Origin: Roseiarcus sp963833955
Lineage (GTDB): Bacteria; Pseudomonadota; Alphaproteobacteria; Rhizobiales; Beijerinckiaceae
Length of the DNA: 64,000 nt
Assembly: GCA_963833955.1 (NCBI GenBank)
Contig: CAWHZY010000010.1
Location: 248,001 to 312,000, forward strand
Reading direction: 5' to 3'
Shown: positions 16,788 to 26,148 of the stretch, piece by piece
How positions within the stretch are numbered: the first letter of the stretch is position 1
Layout: each line of letters starts with the position of its first letter
Program-made: the position numbers and the translations under genes
The notes under the pieces: model-generated
Database searches by the model: none
Told to the model about the DNA's origin: nothing
The model's input: only the letters and a program-made list of their open reading frames with translations

Positions 16788-17012
16788 ATGACTGAACTGC
16801 CCGAAAACGTAACCCTGGATTGGCTGGGCCGCCAGTTTCTAGCCCACCGTGACGATATGCGCGCCCTGCGCACCGATATGGACATGCTGATCCGGCTCGT
16901 GACCCGAGTCGACCATACGCTCGATGCGGTGCGCGAGGACATCCGTTCGCTATGGTCGCAGAATGGCGATCTGCGCCGCCGCATTGAGGCCTTCGAAGGG
17001 CGCGAATCGTGA
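16788..17012 (+). CDS. Small coiled-coil protein
   Basis: A 74-aa acidic and basic helical protein (DWLGRQFLAHRDDMRALRTD, then MLIRLVTRVDHTLDAVREDI), predicted to form a coiled coil. Small proteins of this type are common and poorly characterised in Rhizobiales. The ATG at 16788 has AGGAGAA at a good distance. It has no signal or membrane segment. Function unknown. Confidence 0.65.
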   Translation: MTELPENVTLDWLGRQFLAHRDDMRALRTDMDMLIRLVTRVDHTLDAVREDIRSLWSQNGDLRRRIEAFEGRES

Positions 17013-17233
17013 TCCGTATTGTCCTAACGGACAGCGCCCACGAAACGCCCGCGGCCGTCGAAGACCCGAACAGCCTTCTGGCGTCCGGAGGACGGCCCCT
17101 TCATTTTGGCTGAAAAATGGGGCTAAAACGTCCCCCGGCCGCTCGGGCCCAGCGCGGACCGTAGCGACACGCTTATCCGGCCCCTATGACGGGCGCCAAT
17201 CTCACCAATTCCGAAACTCTTGAAAGGTAGCCC

Positions 17234-19891
17234 ATGCGTCCGTCGGACGGACAACCTGTTCGCCTCAGCGATTATCGCGTCCCGGATTATTTCATCGACC
17301 ATGTCGAGCTTGACGTGTCGCTCGACATCCATGCGACGCGCGTGGTCTCGACTCTGTCGCTGCGCCCCAACCCTGCGCTCGTGGAGCGCGCGCCGCTGGC
17401 GCTCGACGGCGACGAGCTCCTGTTCGTCTCCGCCCGACTGGACGGCGAGCCGATCGAGGCGGCCAGTTTCGAGGCCAAGCCCTCGAGCTTTCTGCTGCGC
17501 CGGCCTCCGCGAGGGGCATTCACGCTCACGATCGAGACGCGCCTCGATCCGGCCGCCAACACCAAGCTCATGGGGCTCTATCGCTCGGGCTCGGCCTATT
17601 GCACCCAATGCGAGGCCGAGGGCTTTCGCCGCATCACTTATTTTCTCGATCGCCCCGACGTGCTCTCGACCTATCGCGTGCGGGTCGAGGCAGACCGGGC
17701 CGAGGCGCCGGTGCTTTTGTCCAACGGCAATCTCGAAACGGCTGGCGAAGCGGAGACGCCCGGCCGCCATTTCGCCATCTGGCGCGATCCGCACAAGAAG
17801 CCTTCCTACCTGTTCGCTCTGGTCGCCGGCGATCTCGGCCATATCGCCGATTCGTTCGTCACCATGTCGGGCAAGACCGTCGCGCTTGCGATCCACGTCG
17901 AGCATGGCCGCGAGGCGCGCGCGCATTATGCAATGGACGCGCTGAAGCGCTCGATGGCCTGGGACGAACAGGCTTACGGGCGCGAATACGATCTCGACAT
18001 TTTCAACATCGTCGCCGTCTCCGATTTCAATATGGGCGCGATGGAGAACAAGGGCCTCAACGTCTTCAACGATAAATACGTCCTCGCTTCGCCTGAGACC
18101 GCGACCGACGACGACTACGCCAATATCGAGGGCGTGATCGCGCACGAATATTTTCATAACTGGACCGGCGATCGCGTGACTTGCCGCGACTGGTTCCAGC
18201 TTTGCCTCAAAGAGGGGCTGACGGTCTTCCGCGACCAGGATTTTTCCGCCGACATGCGCTCGGCGCCGGTCGAACGCATTGGCGACGTGCGCACGCTCCG
18301 CGCCGCGCAATTCCCCGAGGACGCCGGGCCGCTCGCGCACAATGTGCGCCCCGAGGTCTATCACGAGATCAACAACTTCTACACCGCGACCGTCTACCAG
18401 AAAGGCGCCGAAGTCGTACGCATGCTGAAACGCCTGATCGGCGCGGAAGCGTTTCGCGCCGGCATGGATCTCTATTTCGAGCGCTATGACGGAACCGCTG
18501 CGACGGTCGAGGATTTCATCGGCTGTTTCGAGACGGTTTCTGGACGCGATCTCTCGCAATTCATGCGCTGGTACGACCAGGCCGGCACGCCGAAGATCAC
18601 CGTTCGCGGCGCTTACGACCCGGGGGCTAAGACCTACCGGCTCGACATCGCGCAATCGCTTGCGCCGACTCCGGGACAGAACGTCAAGCTGCCGATGACG
18701 ATGCCGCTCGCGCTCGGCCTCGTCGGCGCCAATGGCGGCGACATGGCGCTCACGTCATTGGACGCGAGCGCCGACGAACTCGCAAGCGGCGTGTTCGAGC
18801 TCAAGGATGCCGAGCGGTCGATTGTCTTTCGCGACCTGCCGCAGCGGCCCACCCTGTCGTTCCTGCGGGGTTTCTCCGCGCCGGTGCGGGTCGACGACGA
18901 TCTGACCGAAGAGGACCTCATCGTCCTCTCGCGGCACGACAGCGATAATTTCAACCGCTGGCAGGCGGCGCAGAGTCTGGCGACGCGGGTTCTCTTGCGC
19001 GGCGTCAAGGCCATTCGGGCCGGGCGCGCGCCCGAGCGCAACGGCGGACTTGCGGCAGCCTTCGGCGCCCTGATCGAGGACGTTCGCGCGGGGCGCATCG
19101 ATCACGCCTTCGCGGCGCTCGCGATGGGTCTGCCGACCGAAGCCGACATCGCCCGCGAGATCGGCGAGGACGTCGATCCGGATGCGATCCACGCCGCGCG
19201 CAAGGCGATGCGCGGCGCGCTCGGGCGCACCTACGCTGGCGCACTCGCCGCGCTGCACGCGGAGCTTGCCAATTCCTCGACCTTCAGCTCCGACGCCGCC
19301 GCGGCGGGCCGCCGCGCTTTGCGCAATGTGGCGCTTGGCCTGTTTGTCGACGGCGACGTGATCCAGGGACTGGAGCTCGCCCATCGCCAGCTTGCCGAGG
19401 CCGACAACATGACCGAACGCCTCGGCGCGCTGTCGGCGATCGCCTTCAAGCCGGACGATAAGCGCGAACATGCGCTCGAGGCGTTTGGCAGGCGCTATGC
19501 GGCGGAGCCGCTCGTGCTCGACAAATGGTTCGCGCTGCAGGCGCAGATCCCCGAGCGCGAGACGCTCGAGCGGGTCCGTGGGCTCATGAATCATCACGGC
19601 TTCTCGCTCGCCAATCCCAATCGGGTGCGTTCGCTGATCGGCGGGTTCACCGCCAACCAGAGAGAGTTCAACCGCGCCGACGGCGCGGGCTTCGCGCTGC
19701 TCGAGGAAGTGGTGGTGGCTCTCGATCCCGCCAATCCGCAGATCGCGGCGCGGCTGCTCACCGCCATGCGCTCCTGGCGCTCGCTCGAGGAAGTCCGCCG
19801 GGGCCATGCCGAGGCGATGCTGCGGCGCATCGCCGCGAAGCCGTCGCTGTCGCCCGACGTCCGCGACATCGTGACCCGCAGCCTGGGCTGA
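17234..19891 (+). CDS. pepN: Aminopeptidase N
   Basis: M1-family zinc metallopeptidase that removes N-terminal residues from peptides. The 885-aa length is the normal size. The substrate motif GAMENKGLNVF is followed by the zinc site HEYFHNWTGDRVTCRDWFQLCLKEG, i.e. HExxH plus the distal Glu. The C-terminal alpha-solenoid is intact (SLANPNRVRSLIGGF). The start has GAAAGG just upstream. It is followed by a REP-like repeat. Confidence 0.96.
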   Translation: MRPSDGQPVRLSDYRVPDYFIDHVELDVSLDIHATRVVSTLSLRPNPALVERAPLALDGDELLFVSARLDGEPIEAASFEAKPSSFLLRRPPRGAFTLTIETRLDPAANTKLMGLYRSGSAYCTQCEAEGFRRITYFLDRPDVLSTYRVRVEADRAEAPVLLSNGNLETAGEAETPGRHFAIWRDPHKKPSYLFALVAGDLGHIADSFVTMSGKTVALAIHVEHGREARAHYAMDALKRSMAWDEQAYGREYDLDIFNIVAVSDFNMGAMENKGLNVFNDKYVLASPETATDDDYANIEGVIAHEYFHNWTGDRVTCRDWFQLCLKEGLTVFRDQDFSADMRSAPVERIGDVRTLRAAQFPEDAGPLAHNVRPEVYHEINNFYTATVYQKGAEVVRMLKRLIGAEAFRAGMDLYFERYDGTAATVEDFIGCFETVSGRDLSQFMRWYDQAGTPKITVRGAYDPGAKTYRLDIAQSLAPTPGQNVKLPMTMPLALGLVGANGGDMALTSLDASADELASGVFELKDAERSIVFRDLPQRPTLSFLRGFSAPVRVDDDLTEEDLIVLSRHDSDNFNRWQAAQSLATRVLLRGVKAIRAGRAPERNGGLAAAFGALIEDVRAGRIDHAFAALAMGLPTEADIAREIGEDVDPDAIHAARKAMRGALGRTYAGALAALHAELANSSTFSSDAAAAGRRALRNVALGLFVDGDVIQGLELAHRQLAEADNMTERLGALSAIAFKPDDKREHALEAFGRRYAAEPLVLDKWFALQAQIPERETLERVRGLMNHHGFSLANPNRVRSLIGGFTANQREFNRADGAGFALLEEVVVALDPANPQIAARLLTAMRSWRSLEEVRRGHAEAMLRRIAAKPSLSPDVRDIVTRSLG

Positions 19892-19900
19892 TGCTCAATT

Positions 19901-19990
19901 GCCCTCTCCCTCCGGGAGAGGGATTAGGGTTGAGGGTTCGCGCCCTCATCCGGTCGGCTTCGCCGACCACCTTCTCCTGGGGGGAGAAGG
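19901..19990. repeat. REP/BIME-like palindromic element
   Basis: Three hairpins in tandem: CCCTCTCCC with GGGAGAGGG (19902-19922), GGTCGGC with GCCGACC (19952-19968) and CCTTCTCC with GGAGAAGG (19970-19990). Between them are TTAGGGTTGAGGG and CCTCATCC. This is the common dispersed intergenic repeat of alphaproteobacteria. It directly follows the pepN stop and may protect the mRNA 3' end or stop transcription. Confidence 0.85.
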
Positions 19991-20156
19991 GAAGGGCGAC
20001 CCGCGCCGATTCTGCAGCCGCGCCTTCGCCACATTTTTTGCGCCTGACGCGTTGTCAAGGACTGGACAAAGATTCGCACAAGGATTCTTATCGTAGTGAT
20101 TCGGGCGTTAAGGCGGCAGTCCGAGTGTAATTTGTGGCGAAGTCTGGGAATGAGCG

Positions 20157-21779
20157 ATGACGCGCGGAAGCGCGGCAAACGGGGACGCTTATCCAATGGG
20201 GCCTGCACGAGCACTGGGCGGGGAAGGGGCGTTTCGCTTCGCTGAGGCGTGGGTTCGCCGGCCGAGCGAGGCGTTCAAACGCGCGCATCCTCGTCCCGCC
20301 AGCGCTGCCATTCGCCGGCGAGCGATTCCATCGGTTTTTGTCATCGGTGTCGCCCTGGCGATCTTCGCCGTCCTCGCGCTCACGGTTCAACATTTGCGGC
20401 TCGAGCGCGATATGGCGCTGAACGCCGGCGCGCGCGAAGTCGGCATGCGCGCGACATTTATCGCCGAGCAGCTGAACGCGGCGCTGAGGGCCGATCCGCA
20501 GGCGTCCGAAGCCGAAGTCTTTCGCAGCGTTCTTAAGGCCCATCCCGACGAGCGGCTCACGCAATCCATGCTCATCGATCGCGAGGGCCGCGTGGTCGAA
20601 TACGAAGGGACTGAGGACGCTTCCGATTTACCCCTGGCGGCCCTCGGGGCCCGCGCAAAACCGTCCGCAGCGAGCGCCGTTCAGGGTGGGGCGATCCGCA
20701 TCCAGACCGGACATGACGGCGATCAATTTGCCGCTGTGCGGGTGCTGCCGAGAACTTTGGCGCGGGTGGCGTTTGCTTCGCCCGTCGAGGATCATCTCCT
20801 TGCCTGGCGCGACACGGTGCTGACCACGGCTTTCCTGCTTGCCTCGACCGTCGGATTGATGGTCGGGATGGCGGGCCTCTGTGCGTGCAAGGGCAGAGAC
20901 GGGCATGAGCAGCGGCTCCTCGCCTCCGAGCGCCAGCTTTTGACCACGGTCGCGGAGCTGAAGCATTCGCGCCGCTCGCTCGAAGAGCAGGCCCAGCAGC
21001 TTGCCGACCTCGCCGAACGCTATCATGAGCAGAAATCCTGCGCCGAGGCCGCCAACCGCGCCAAGCTCGAATTCCTCGCCAATATGAGCCATGAGTTGCG
21101 CACGCCGCTCAACGCCATCATCGGCTTCTCGCAGCTCATGGGAAGCCAGACCTTCGGACCCCTGGGTTCGAAAAAGTACGGCGACTATTGCGCCCACATT
21201 CTCTCGAGCGGCGAATATCTCCTGCGCGTGGTCAGCGACGTCCTCGACATGGCGCGGCTCGAGGCGGGCCGGGAGAGCCTGACTTACGAGCGCTTCGGCG
21301 CCGAGCAGGCGGTCAGCCGGGCGGTGCTCGATATCGCGCCGACCGCGCGCCAGAAGGGTGTTGCGGTCAGGGTCGATGTCGGCGCCGAGGTGACTGTCGA
21401 GGCCGATCCCCTGGCGGTCGAACGCATCCTCACGACCCTCATGCGCAATGCGGTGAAATTCGCGCCGGAGGGCGGCGAAGTCTCGATCGGCGCGGCTGTG
21501 GGCGCGGAGCTCATCCATTTCACCGTCGAGGATAATGGCCCCGGAATCGGGGCGGAAAACCTCGTGCGGCTGGGTCGGCCATTCGAACAGGCCGGGGCGG
21601 TCATGATCAATGGCATGAAGGGGTCGGGCCTCGGTCTCGCCATCGCCAACGCGCTGGTCGAATTGCACGGCGGGACGCTGCGCCTCCAATCCAGGCCCGA
21701 CAGGGGCGCGGCGGCGATGGTCAGCTTGCCGAGGGTCCAGCGCGGATCGCGTCCGGTTGCGCTGGCCCGCGTGGCCTAG
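20157..21779 (+). CDS. Membrane sensor histidine kinase
   Basis: A 540-aa two-component sensor. The first membrane helix is near residues 58-80 (SVFVIGVALAIFAVLALTV), then an extracytoplasmic region of about 140 residues and a second helix near 222-245. A coiled coil leads to HisKA with the phospho-acceptor in NMSHELRTPLNAIIGFSQL (His near 312). The HATPase domain has N, G1 and G2 boxes (MRNAVKFAPEGG, VEDNGPGIG, GSGLGLAIANALVELHGG). The HisKA region resembles the DivJ/PleC group that controls the alphaproteobacterial cell cycle. No response regulator is adjacent. The signal is unknown. Confidence 0.9.
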   Translation: MTRGSAANGDAYPMGPARALGGEGAFRFAEAWVRRPSEAFKRAHPRPASAAIRRRAIPSVFVIGVALAIFAVLALTVQHLRLERDMALNAGAREVGMRATFIAEQLNAALRADPQASEAEVFRSVLKAHPDERLTQSMLIDREGRVVEYEGTEDASDLPLAALGARAKPSAASAVQGGAIRIQTGHDGDQFAAVRVLPRTLARVAFASPVEDHLLAWRDTVLTTAFLLASTVGLMVGMAGLCACKGRDGHEQRLLASERQLLTTVAELKHSRRSLEEQAQQLADLAERYHEQKSCAEAANRAKLEFLANMSHELRTPLNAIIGFSQLMGSQTFGPLGSKKYGDYCAHILSSGEYLLRVVSDVLDMARLEAGRESLTYERFGAEQAVSRAVLDIAPTARQKGVAVRVDVGAEVTVEADPLAVERILTTLMRNAVKFAPEGGEVSIGAAVGAELIHFTVEDNGPGIGAENLVRLGRPFEQAGAVMINGMKGSGLGLAIANALVELHGGTLRLQSRPDRGAAAMVSLPRVQRGSRPVALARVA

Positions 21780-21829
21780 CCGACGCTGAGCGCCTCACGC
21801 GGCGTCGACTGCGACATCAATCCGGGTCG

Positions 21830-21859
21830 CCACGAAAGGCTCGGCCACGAAAGGCTCGG
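21830..21859. repeat. Tandem 15-bp direct repeat, two copies
   Basis: CCACGAAAGGCTCGG occurs twice back to back without mismatches. The significance is unknown; it may be a replication-slippage product. Confidence 0.75.
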
Positions 21860-21963
21860 CCGAAAGCGCAAGTTTGGCCGGCGGACGCGGGCCATTCGAC
21901 GTTCAGCCGCTGTGGCATGGGAAACCATCCCAACGAAAAAATAGTCGCCGCGCGCGCCCAAAC

Positions 21964-21979
21964 TGTGACCTGGATCACT
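21964..21979. promoter_or_regulatory. CRP/FNR-like operator
   Basis: TGTGA-CCTGGA-TCACT is a near-perfect match to the CRP half-site arrangement TGTGA-N6-TCACA and also resembles FNR/FixK sites. It lies about 160 bp upstream of the double cold-shock gene. No regulator gene is linked. Confidence 0.4.
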
Positions 21980-22138
21980 GTCGAGCCGGAAACACCCCGA
22001 TATCCGTTGACGACGGCCGTCGTGCGGGCGGTCGGCCCTAGGGAAAGTGGAACGCGGGCCTCGGGCGCGGCCGTCGATGGTCGCGGTTGAAGCCCGTGAT
22101 CTCGGGCGGAAAAAGCATTGTTACGGAGGGTGCGAGCT

Positions 22139-22690
22139 ATGATGGGTCAAGTTCAGGAGTTGGAGACGGGCAAGCCAGCGTTCGACGCGGTTTTTCAAGG
22201 CTCTGATCCTCTGGCGGACGGGGTGACGGTCGATGCCGCGGTGAAATGGTTCAACGCCACAAAGGGCTATGGTTTCGTCGAGCTCTCGGACGGCCGGGGC
22301 GACGCCTTCCTGCATCTGAAGACCCTGCGCGAGACCGGGCGCCAGACTCTGCCTTCGGGCGCGAAGATTCGCGTCGTCGCTCGCGCCGGCGCCCGGGGGG
22401 CAGAGGTTGTGCGGGTGGTTGAGATCGACACCAGGAGCGCCCTCGAACGGTCGTCACGGCGGTCGACCGTTGACCCGACCGCCGCCTTCGATTTGACCGG
22501 CAAGGTCAAGTGGTTCGACGACGCCCGCGGCTTTGGATTCATCGCCAGCGATGATTTCGGCCGGGACGTGTTCATCCACAGCAGCACGCTCGGCGCCGCC
22601 GGCGCCCGAAGCCTTTTCGAAGGCCAGGCAGTGTCCATGCGGGTCGTCGAGACACCGAAGGGCCGCGAGGCGATTGAGATCGTGATCTAG
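22139..22690 (+). CDS. Double cold-shock-domain protein
   Basis: A 183-aa RNA/DNA chaperone with two cold-shock domains. The first (about residues 30-95) has AVKWFNATKGYGFVEL and DAFLHLKTL. The second (about 120-183) has GKVKWFDDARGFGFIASDD and DVFIHSSTL. RNP1-type aromatic residues are present in both, so both should bind nucleic acid. The two-domain form is typical of Rhizobiales. The ATG at 22139 follows ACGGAGGG at good spacing; an in-frame TTG at 22118 is less likely. Confidence 0.92.
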   Translation: MMGQVQELETGKPAFDAVFQGSDPLADGVTVDAAVKWFNATKGYGFVELSDGRGDAFLHLKTLRETGRQTLPSGAKIRVVARAGARGAEVVRVVEIDTRSALERSSRRSTVDPTAAFDLTGKVKWFDDARGFGFIASDDFGRDVFIHSSTLGAAGARSLFEGQAVSMRVVETPKGREAIEIVI

Positions 22691-22725
22691 CCCGTAACCG
22701 CCGGACCGGGAAAAGACCGCGCCGC

Positions 22726-23097
22726 TCAGACCAATTTGTTCTGGCGGCGCAATCGGCGCGCAAGGACGCGCATGACGCTCAGCGCGAAGAACGGGGTGTT
22801 CTGGACCAGGAAGAGAAACTGATTTTCCTTGATCGGCGCCAACGTCACGTCGGTTAAAGCGACGGCGGTGGCGCTGCGCGGGCTGTCGTCGATCAGCGCC
22901 ATCTCGCCGAAAATGCCGTCCGCCTCGAGGGTCTCGAAATGGCGGTCGCCGCTTATGATCTCCACCTGTCCACGCACGACGACGAAGAACTCGTCGCCAC
23001 GATCGCCCTCCTGGAAGATCGTCTTGCCTTTGGAGAGATTGCGCGTCGGAAACCCGGGGCCCAGGAGATGATGGAAACTGATTTTCGTTTCTGGCAT
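22726..23097 (-). CDS. Cyclic nucleotide-binding domain protein
   Basis: A 123-aa protein made almost wholly of one cNMP-binding beta roll. The phosphate-binding cassette FGEMALIDDSPRSATA is intact, including the Arg that contacts the cyclic phosphate. It lacks an attached helix-turn-helix, kinase or channel, so it must act through partners. The ATG at 23097 has GGAACGGCG upstream. Two class III nucleotide cyclases lie about 12-16 kb away in the window. It lies downstream of the sugar ABC operon on the same strand. Confidence 0.85.
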   Translation of the reverse strand: MPETKISFHHLLGPGFPTRNLSKGKTIFQEGDRGDEFFVVVRGQVEIISGDRHFETLEADGIFGEMALIDDSPRSATAVALTDVTLAPIKENQFLFLVQNTPFFALSVMRVLARRLRRQNKLV

Positions 23098-23240
23098 TTC
23101 GCCGTTCCTATACGTCGCCCCCGACGCCCATTGTTTCCCCAATCTCAATATTAACCGCTAAACCTGACAAATGCTCGGCGCGCACCTTGAGGAGGCCGCG
23201 ACGGCGCGCGCTGGGCCGTCGGTCGAGCGGGGCGGGCCCA

Positions 23241-24002
23241 TCAGTGCGCTGAGCCGATGAGCTCGCCGGTAATGACGGCCTCGACCTCCGCGACCGTCGT
23301 GTGCTTCGGGTCGATGTCGTCGGCGACAATTCTGCCGTGTCTCATGACCGCGATGCGGTCGACCACCTGGAAGACATGGTGAATGTTATGCGCGATCAAG
23401 ATGCAGGAGTGACCGGAATCGCGCGCATTGCGCACAAAGCGCAGCACGCCCTGCGTCTCCGCGACGCCGAGGTTGTTGGTCGGCTCGTCGAGGATGATGA
23501 GGTCGCTGTCGAAATGCATCGCGCGGGCGATCGCCACCGCCTGACGCTCGCCGCCCGACAGCGACGAGATCGGCGTCGAGGCCGGGATCGACTTGCCGAT
23601 TCCGACCCTTCGCAGAAGCTCGCCGGCGACCTCATCCATCAGCTTTGCGTCCATGCGGTTGAGGAAGCGCGGACCTTTAAGCGGCTCGCGACCGAGGAAC
23701 AGATTGCGCGCGATCGAGAGCTGCGTGACGAGCGCCGAATCCTGATAGATCGTCTCTATGCCGAGCGCGATCGCGTCCGTCGTGCTGCGGATGTCGCCGC
23801 GTTTGCCGCGCACGATGATGTCGCCGCTGGTCGCGCGCACCGCGCCGGAAAGCACCTTGATCAGCGTCGACTTGCCGGCCCCATTGTCGCCCAGCAATCC
23901 AACGATCTCCTGGCGCATGACGTTGAAGTTGACGTCGTCGAGCGCCTGCACGCGACCGTAGAACTTGTCGATGTGCTCCATGCGGATGAGATCATCGCTC
24001 AT
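23241..24002 (-). CDS. Sugar ABC transporter ATP-binding protein (FrcA-like)
   Basis: Single-domain ATPase of the ribose/fructose importer class, 253 aa. Walker A is GDNGAGKST, the signature is LSGGERQAVAIARAM, and Walker B is IILDEPTNNLGV. The half-size form matches FrcA rather than the double-domain RbsA. It is the last gene of a binding protein-permease-ATPase operon and starts three bases after the permease stop. Confidence 0.93.
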   Translation of the reverse strand: MSDDLIRMEHIDKFYGRVQALDDVNFNVMRQEIVGLLGDNGAGKSTLIKVLSGAVRATSGDIIVRGKRGDIRSTTDAIALGIETIYQDSALVTQLSIARNLFLGREPLKGPRFLNRMDAKLMDEVAGELLRRVGIGKSIPASTPISSLSGGERQAVAIARAMHFDSDLIILDEPTNNLGVAETQGVLRFVRNARDSGHSCILIAHNIHHVFQVVDRIAVMRHGRIVADDIDPKHTTVAEVEAVITGELIGSAH

Positions 24003-24005
24003 CGG

Positions 24006-24992
24006 TCAGGTCCCTGCCTGATGTCGGCGCTCGAGCCAGGAATGGAGCGCCATCATGCCAAGAATGATGGCGCCGATAAAGATGTTATAGGCGAGGCCGG
24101 GCACGCCGATCAGCACAATGCCATTGCGCATCACGCGCAGGATAAGGATGCCCAGCACAGTGCCGATGATGGTGCCTCGCCCGCCGGTGAGCGCCGTGCC
24201 GCCGATGACGACCATCGCGATCACCTCGAGCTCATATCCGCTTCCGCTGTTCGGATTGGCGGCGGACGTGCGGATCGAGCTGATGATGCCGGCGAAGGCC
24301 GACATGACGGCGCTGACGACGAATAGCCAGACCTTGACCGCGTTGACATTCACGCCGCGCGCGCGCGCCGCCACCGCATTGCCGCCGGTCGCCTGGATCC
24401 AGTTGCCGAATTTCGACTGCGTCAGGACATAGCCGAGGACGAGCGCCGCCGCGATGAACCAGAACAGCGACGCATAGACCCGGAATGGACCGACATGGAA
24501 ATCGCCGACCAGAAGATCGGCGAGCCATTGGCCGCCCGCGCTCCAGGTGCGCTGAGGAAAGCCGTCGGTGACGAACAGCGCGACGCCGCGCACCACCAGG
24601 AGCATGCCGAGCGTCACCAGAAACGACGGAATCCTGAGCCTGGTGACGAACAGGCCATTGAACAGTCCGATCGCCGCCGCGATGACAAGCGCGACAACGA
24701 AGCCGAGGAACAGCGAAGTCACCCCTGCATTGTAGAGCGTCCACATCGCGACCGGCGCGAAACCGAACACCGAGCCCACGGAGAGATCGAATTCGCCCGC
24801 CGTCATGAGAAGCGTCATGGCGAGCGCGATGAGGCCAAGCTCGACGGTGAAGGTCAGCGTGTTCGAGACGTTGAGCGGCGACAGGAACGCGGGATTGATG
24901 GCCGCGAAGACCGCGATCTCGAGGATCAAGAGCACGAAGGGGCCGAACTCCGGCGCCGATATGATGCGGCGGAGGGGAGACGTTTGTGTCAA
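24006..24992 (-). CDS. Sugar ABC transporter permease (FrcC-like)
   Basis: Inner-membrane channel subunit of the BPD_transp_2 family, 328 aa, with about 8-10 hydrophobic segments. The family signature region includes TAGEFDLSVGSVFGF and, near the C-terminus, VIGGTALTGGRGTIIGTVLG. It is translated between the binding protein and ATPase genes. The substrate is probably a pentose, hexose or polyol. Confidence 0.93.
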   Translation of the reverse strand: MTQTSPLRRIISAPEFGPFVLLILEIAVFAAINPAFLSPLNVSNTLTFTVELGLIALAMTLLMTAGEFDLSVGSVFGFAPVAMWTLYNAGVTSLFLGFVVALVIAAAIGLFNGLFVTRLRIPSFLVTLGMLLVVRGVALFVTDGFPQRTWSAGGQWLADLLVGDFHVGPFRVYASLFWFIAAALVLGYVLTQSKFGNWIQATGGNAVAARARGVNVNAVKVWLFVVSAVMSAFAGIISSIRTSAANPNSGSGYELEVIAMVVIGGTALTGGRGTIIGTVLGILILRVMRNGIVLIGVPGLAYNIFIGAIILGMMALHSWLERRHQAGT

Positions 24993-25104
24993 GTCCGGTC
25001 ACCGGGGGAAGGGCGGCGAAAGCGAGCGCCGACAGGCTCAAATTGTGGGAAAGCGGTTCCCGTCCCGGCGATTGTCAGCGCGGGACGGGACGTGCGTTCG
25101 GCTT

Positions 25105-26037
25105 TTACTTGGCCGACATCATCTTGTCGTAGGTGTCGACGGTCGATTTGTCATAGAGCGAGCCGACCGTGATGTTGAAGCCGGGGGGCACGCCGTCCGC
25201 CGCCATCAGGCCGAGCGACAGGGCGAGATAGCTCGTCGCCTGCGGGTCCTGCCACATGGCGGCGTTGACGTAGCCGGCTTTGACTTCCGCCGTCGTGTCC
25301 TGCGAATTGCCCCAGCCGACGACCGGGATTTCGCCGGCCTTGACGCCGACCTGGTCGAACACGCGCTTGACCGAGCCGGTCACCATGTCGCCAAGCCCGA
25401 TGATCGCGTTGATCTTGGCCTTGTTGGCGGTGAGGTAGTCGCTCATGCGCGAGATGACGTTCGCCTGATCGAGCGTCGCGTCGGTGACTTCCGTCTTGAT
25501 GTTGAGCGGCCCGAAGACGGCGTCGATGCCCTTCTTCTCCTCGACGCCATAGCTCGCGCCCGGAACCTCGACCGGCATCCAGACGAAATCGCCGGACTTC
25601 ACCAGCTTGTGATCGACGAGATATTGCGCCCACGCTTTACCGACGACGAGCAGGTCGCCGCCGACGTAGGCCGTGAAGTTCACTTTCGGATCGGGCGTGT
25701 TGAAATTGATGACCGGGATGCCGGCGGCGCGCGCTTCCTTAACGACTTCGACAAGGCTGCCGGGATCGGGACTTGTGGTGACGATCGCGTCGGCCTTGTC
25801 AGCGATGGCGGCTCGGATCGCCTCCTGCTGCGAGGGGACGTCGCCGTTGTGGAACGACGTTTTGACGGTTTGGCCCGTATCCTTCGCCCACATGTTCGCG
25901 CCCTGGAGAAAATAGGTCCAGACCGGATCGGCGGGCGACCCGTGCGAGATCCAGTAGAGCGTCTTGGCCTGAACCGCGTACGGGAGCGACAGCGCAAACA
26001 ATGCGACCGCGATCAGCCGCGCAACCATTCTGACCAT
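25105..26037 (-). CDS. Sugar ABC transporter substrate-binding protein
   Basis: Periplasmic component of the importer encoded just downstream, about 310 aa. A signal peptide ends at AVQAKTL; the mature protein has two Peripla_BP_4 lobes with IVTTSPDPGSLVEVV and IIGLGDMVTGSVKRVFDQVGV. The ATG at 26037 is preceded by GAGGGAGGG. The frame is open to 26136, but that upstream part lacks a signal and lies over the likely promoter. An IS630 element ends only 112 bp upstream and may have altered or supplied the operon's promoter. The sugar is not known. Confidence 0.92.
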   Translation of the reverse strand: MVRMVARLIAVALFALSLPYAVQAKTLYWISHGSPADPVWTYFLQGANMWAKDTGQTVKTSFHNGDVPSQQEAIRAAIADKADAIVTTSPDPGSLVEVVKEARAAGIPVINFNTPDPKVNFTAYVGGDLLVVGKAWAQYLVDHKLVKSGDFVWMPVEVPGASYGVEEKKGIDAVFGPLNIKTEVTDATLDQANVISRMSDYLTANKAKINAIIGLGDMVTGSVKRVFDQVGVKAGEIPVVGWGNSQDTTAEVKAGYVNAAMWQDPQATSYLALSLGLMAADGVPPGFNITVGSLYDKSTVDTYDKMMSAK

Positions 26038-26148
26038 AAACGTCCCTCCCTCATTCGAAATTTGCGCCGAATATTCTGCGGACTTATCGACAGTTGCAAA
26101 CCTTGCATGGCGGCGCGGTCGAAACAAGTCAGCCAATTGCTCGCGGGC

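Larger units (their letters stand above)
21780..22138. other. Intergenic with short tandem repeat and CRP-like site
   Basis: About 360 bases upstream of the double cold-shock gene. It contains a 2 x 15-bp tandem repeat at 21830-21859 and a dyad at 21964-21979. The end carries the ribosome site ACGGAGGG. No gene is recognised. Confidence 0.5.
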
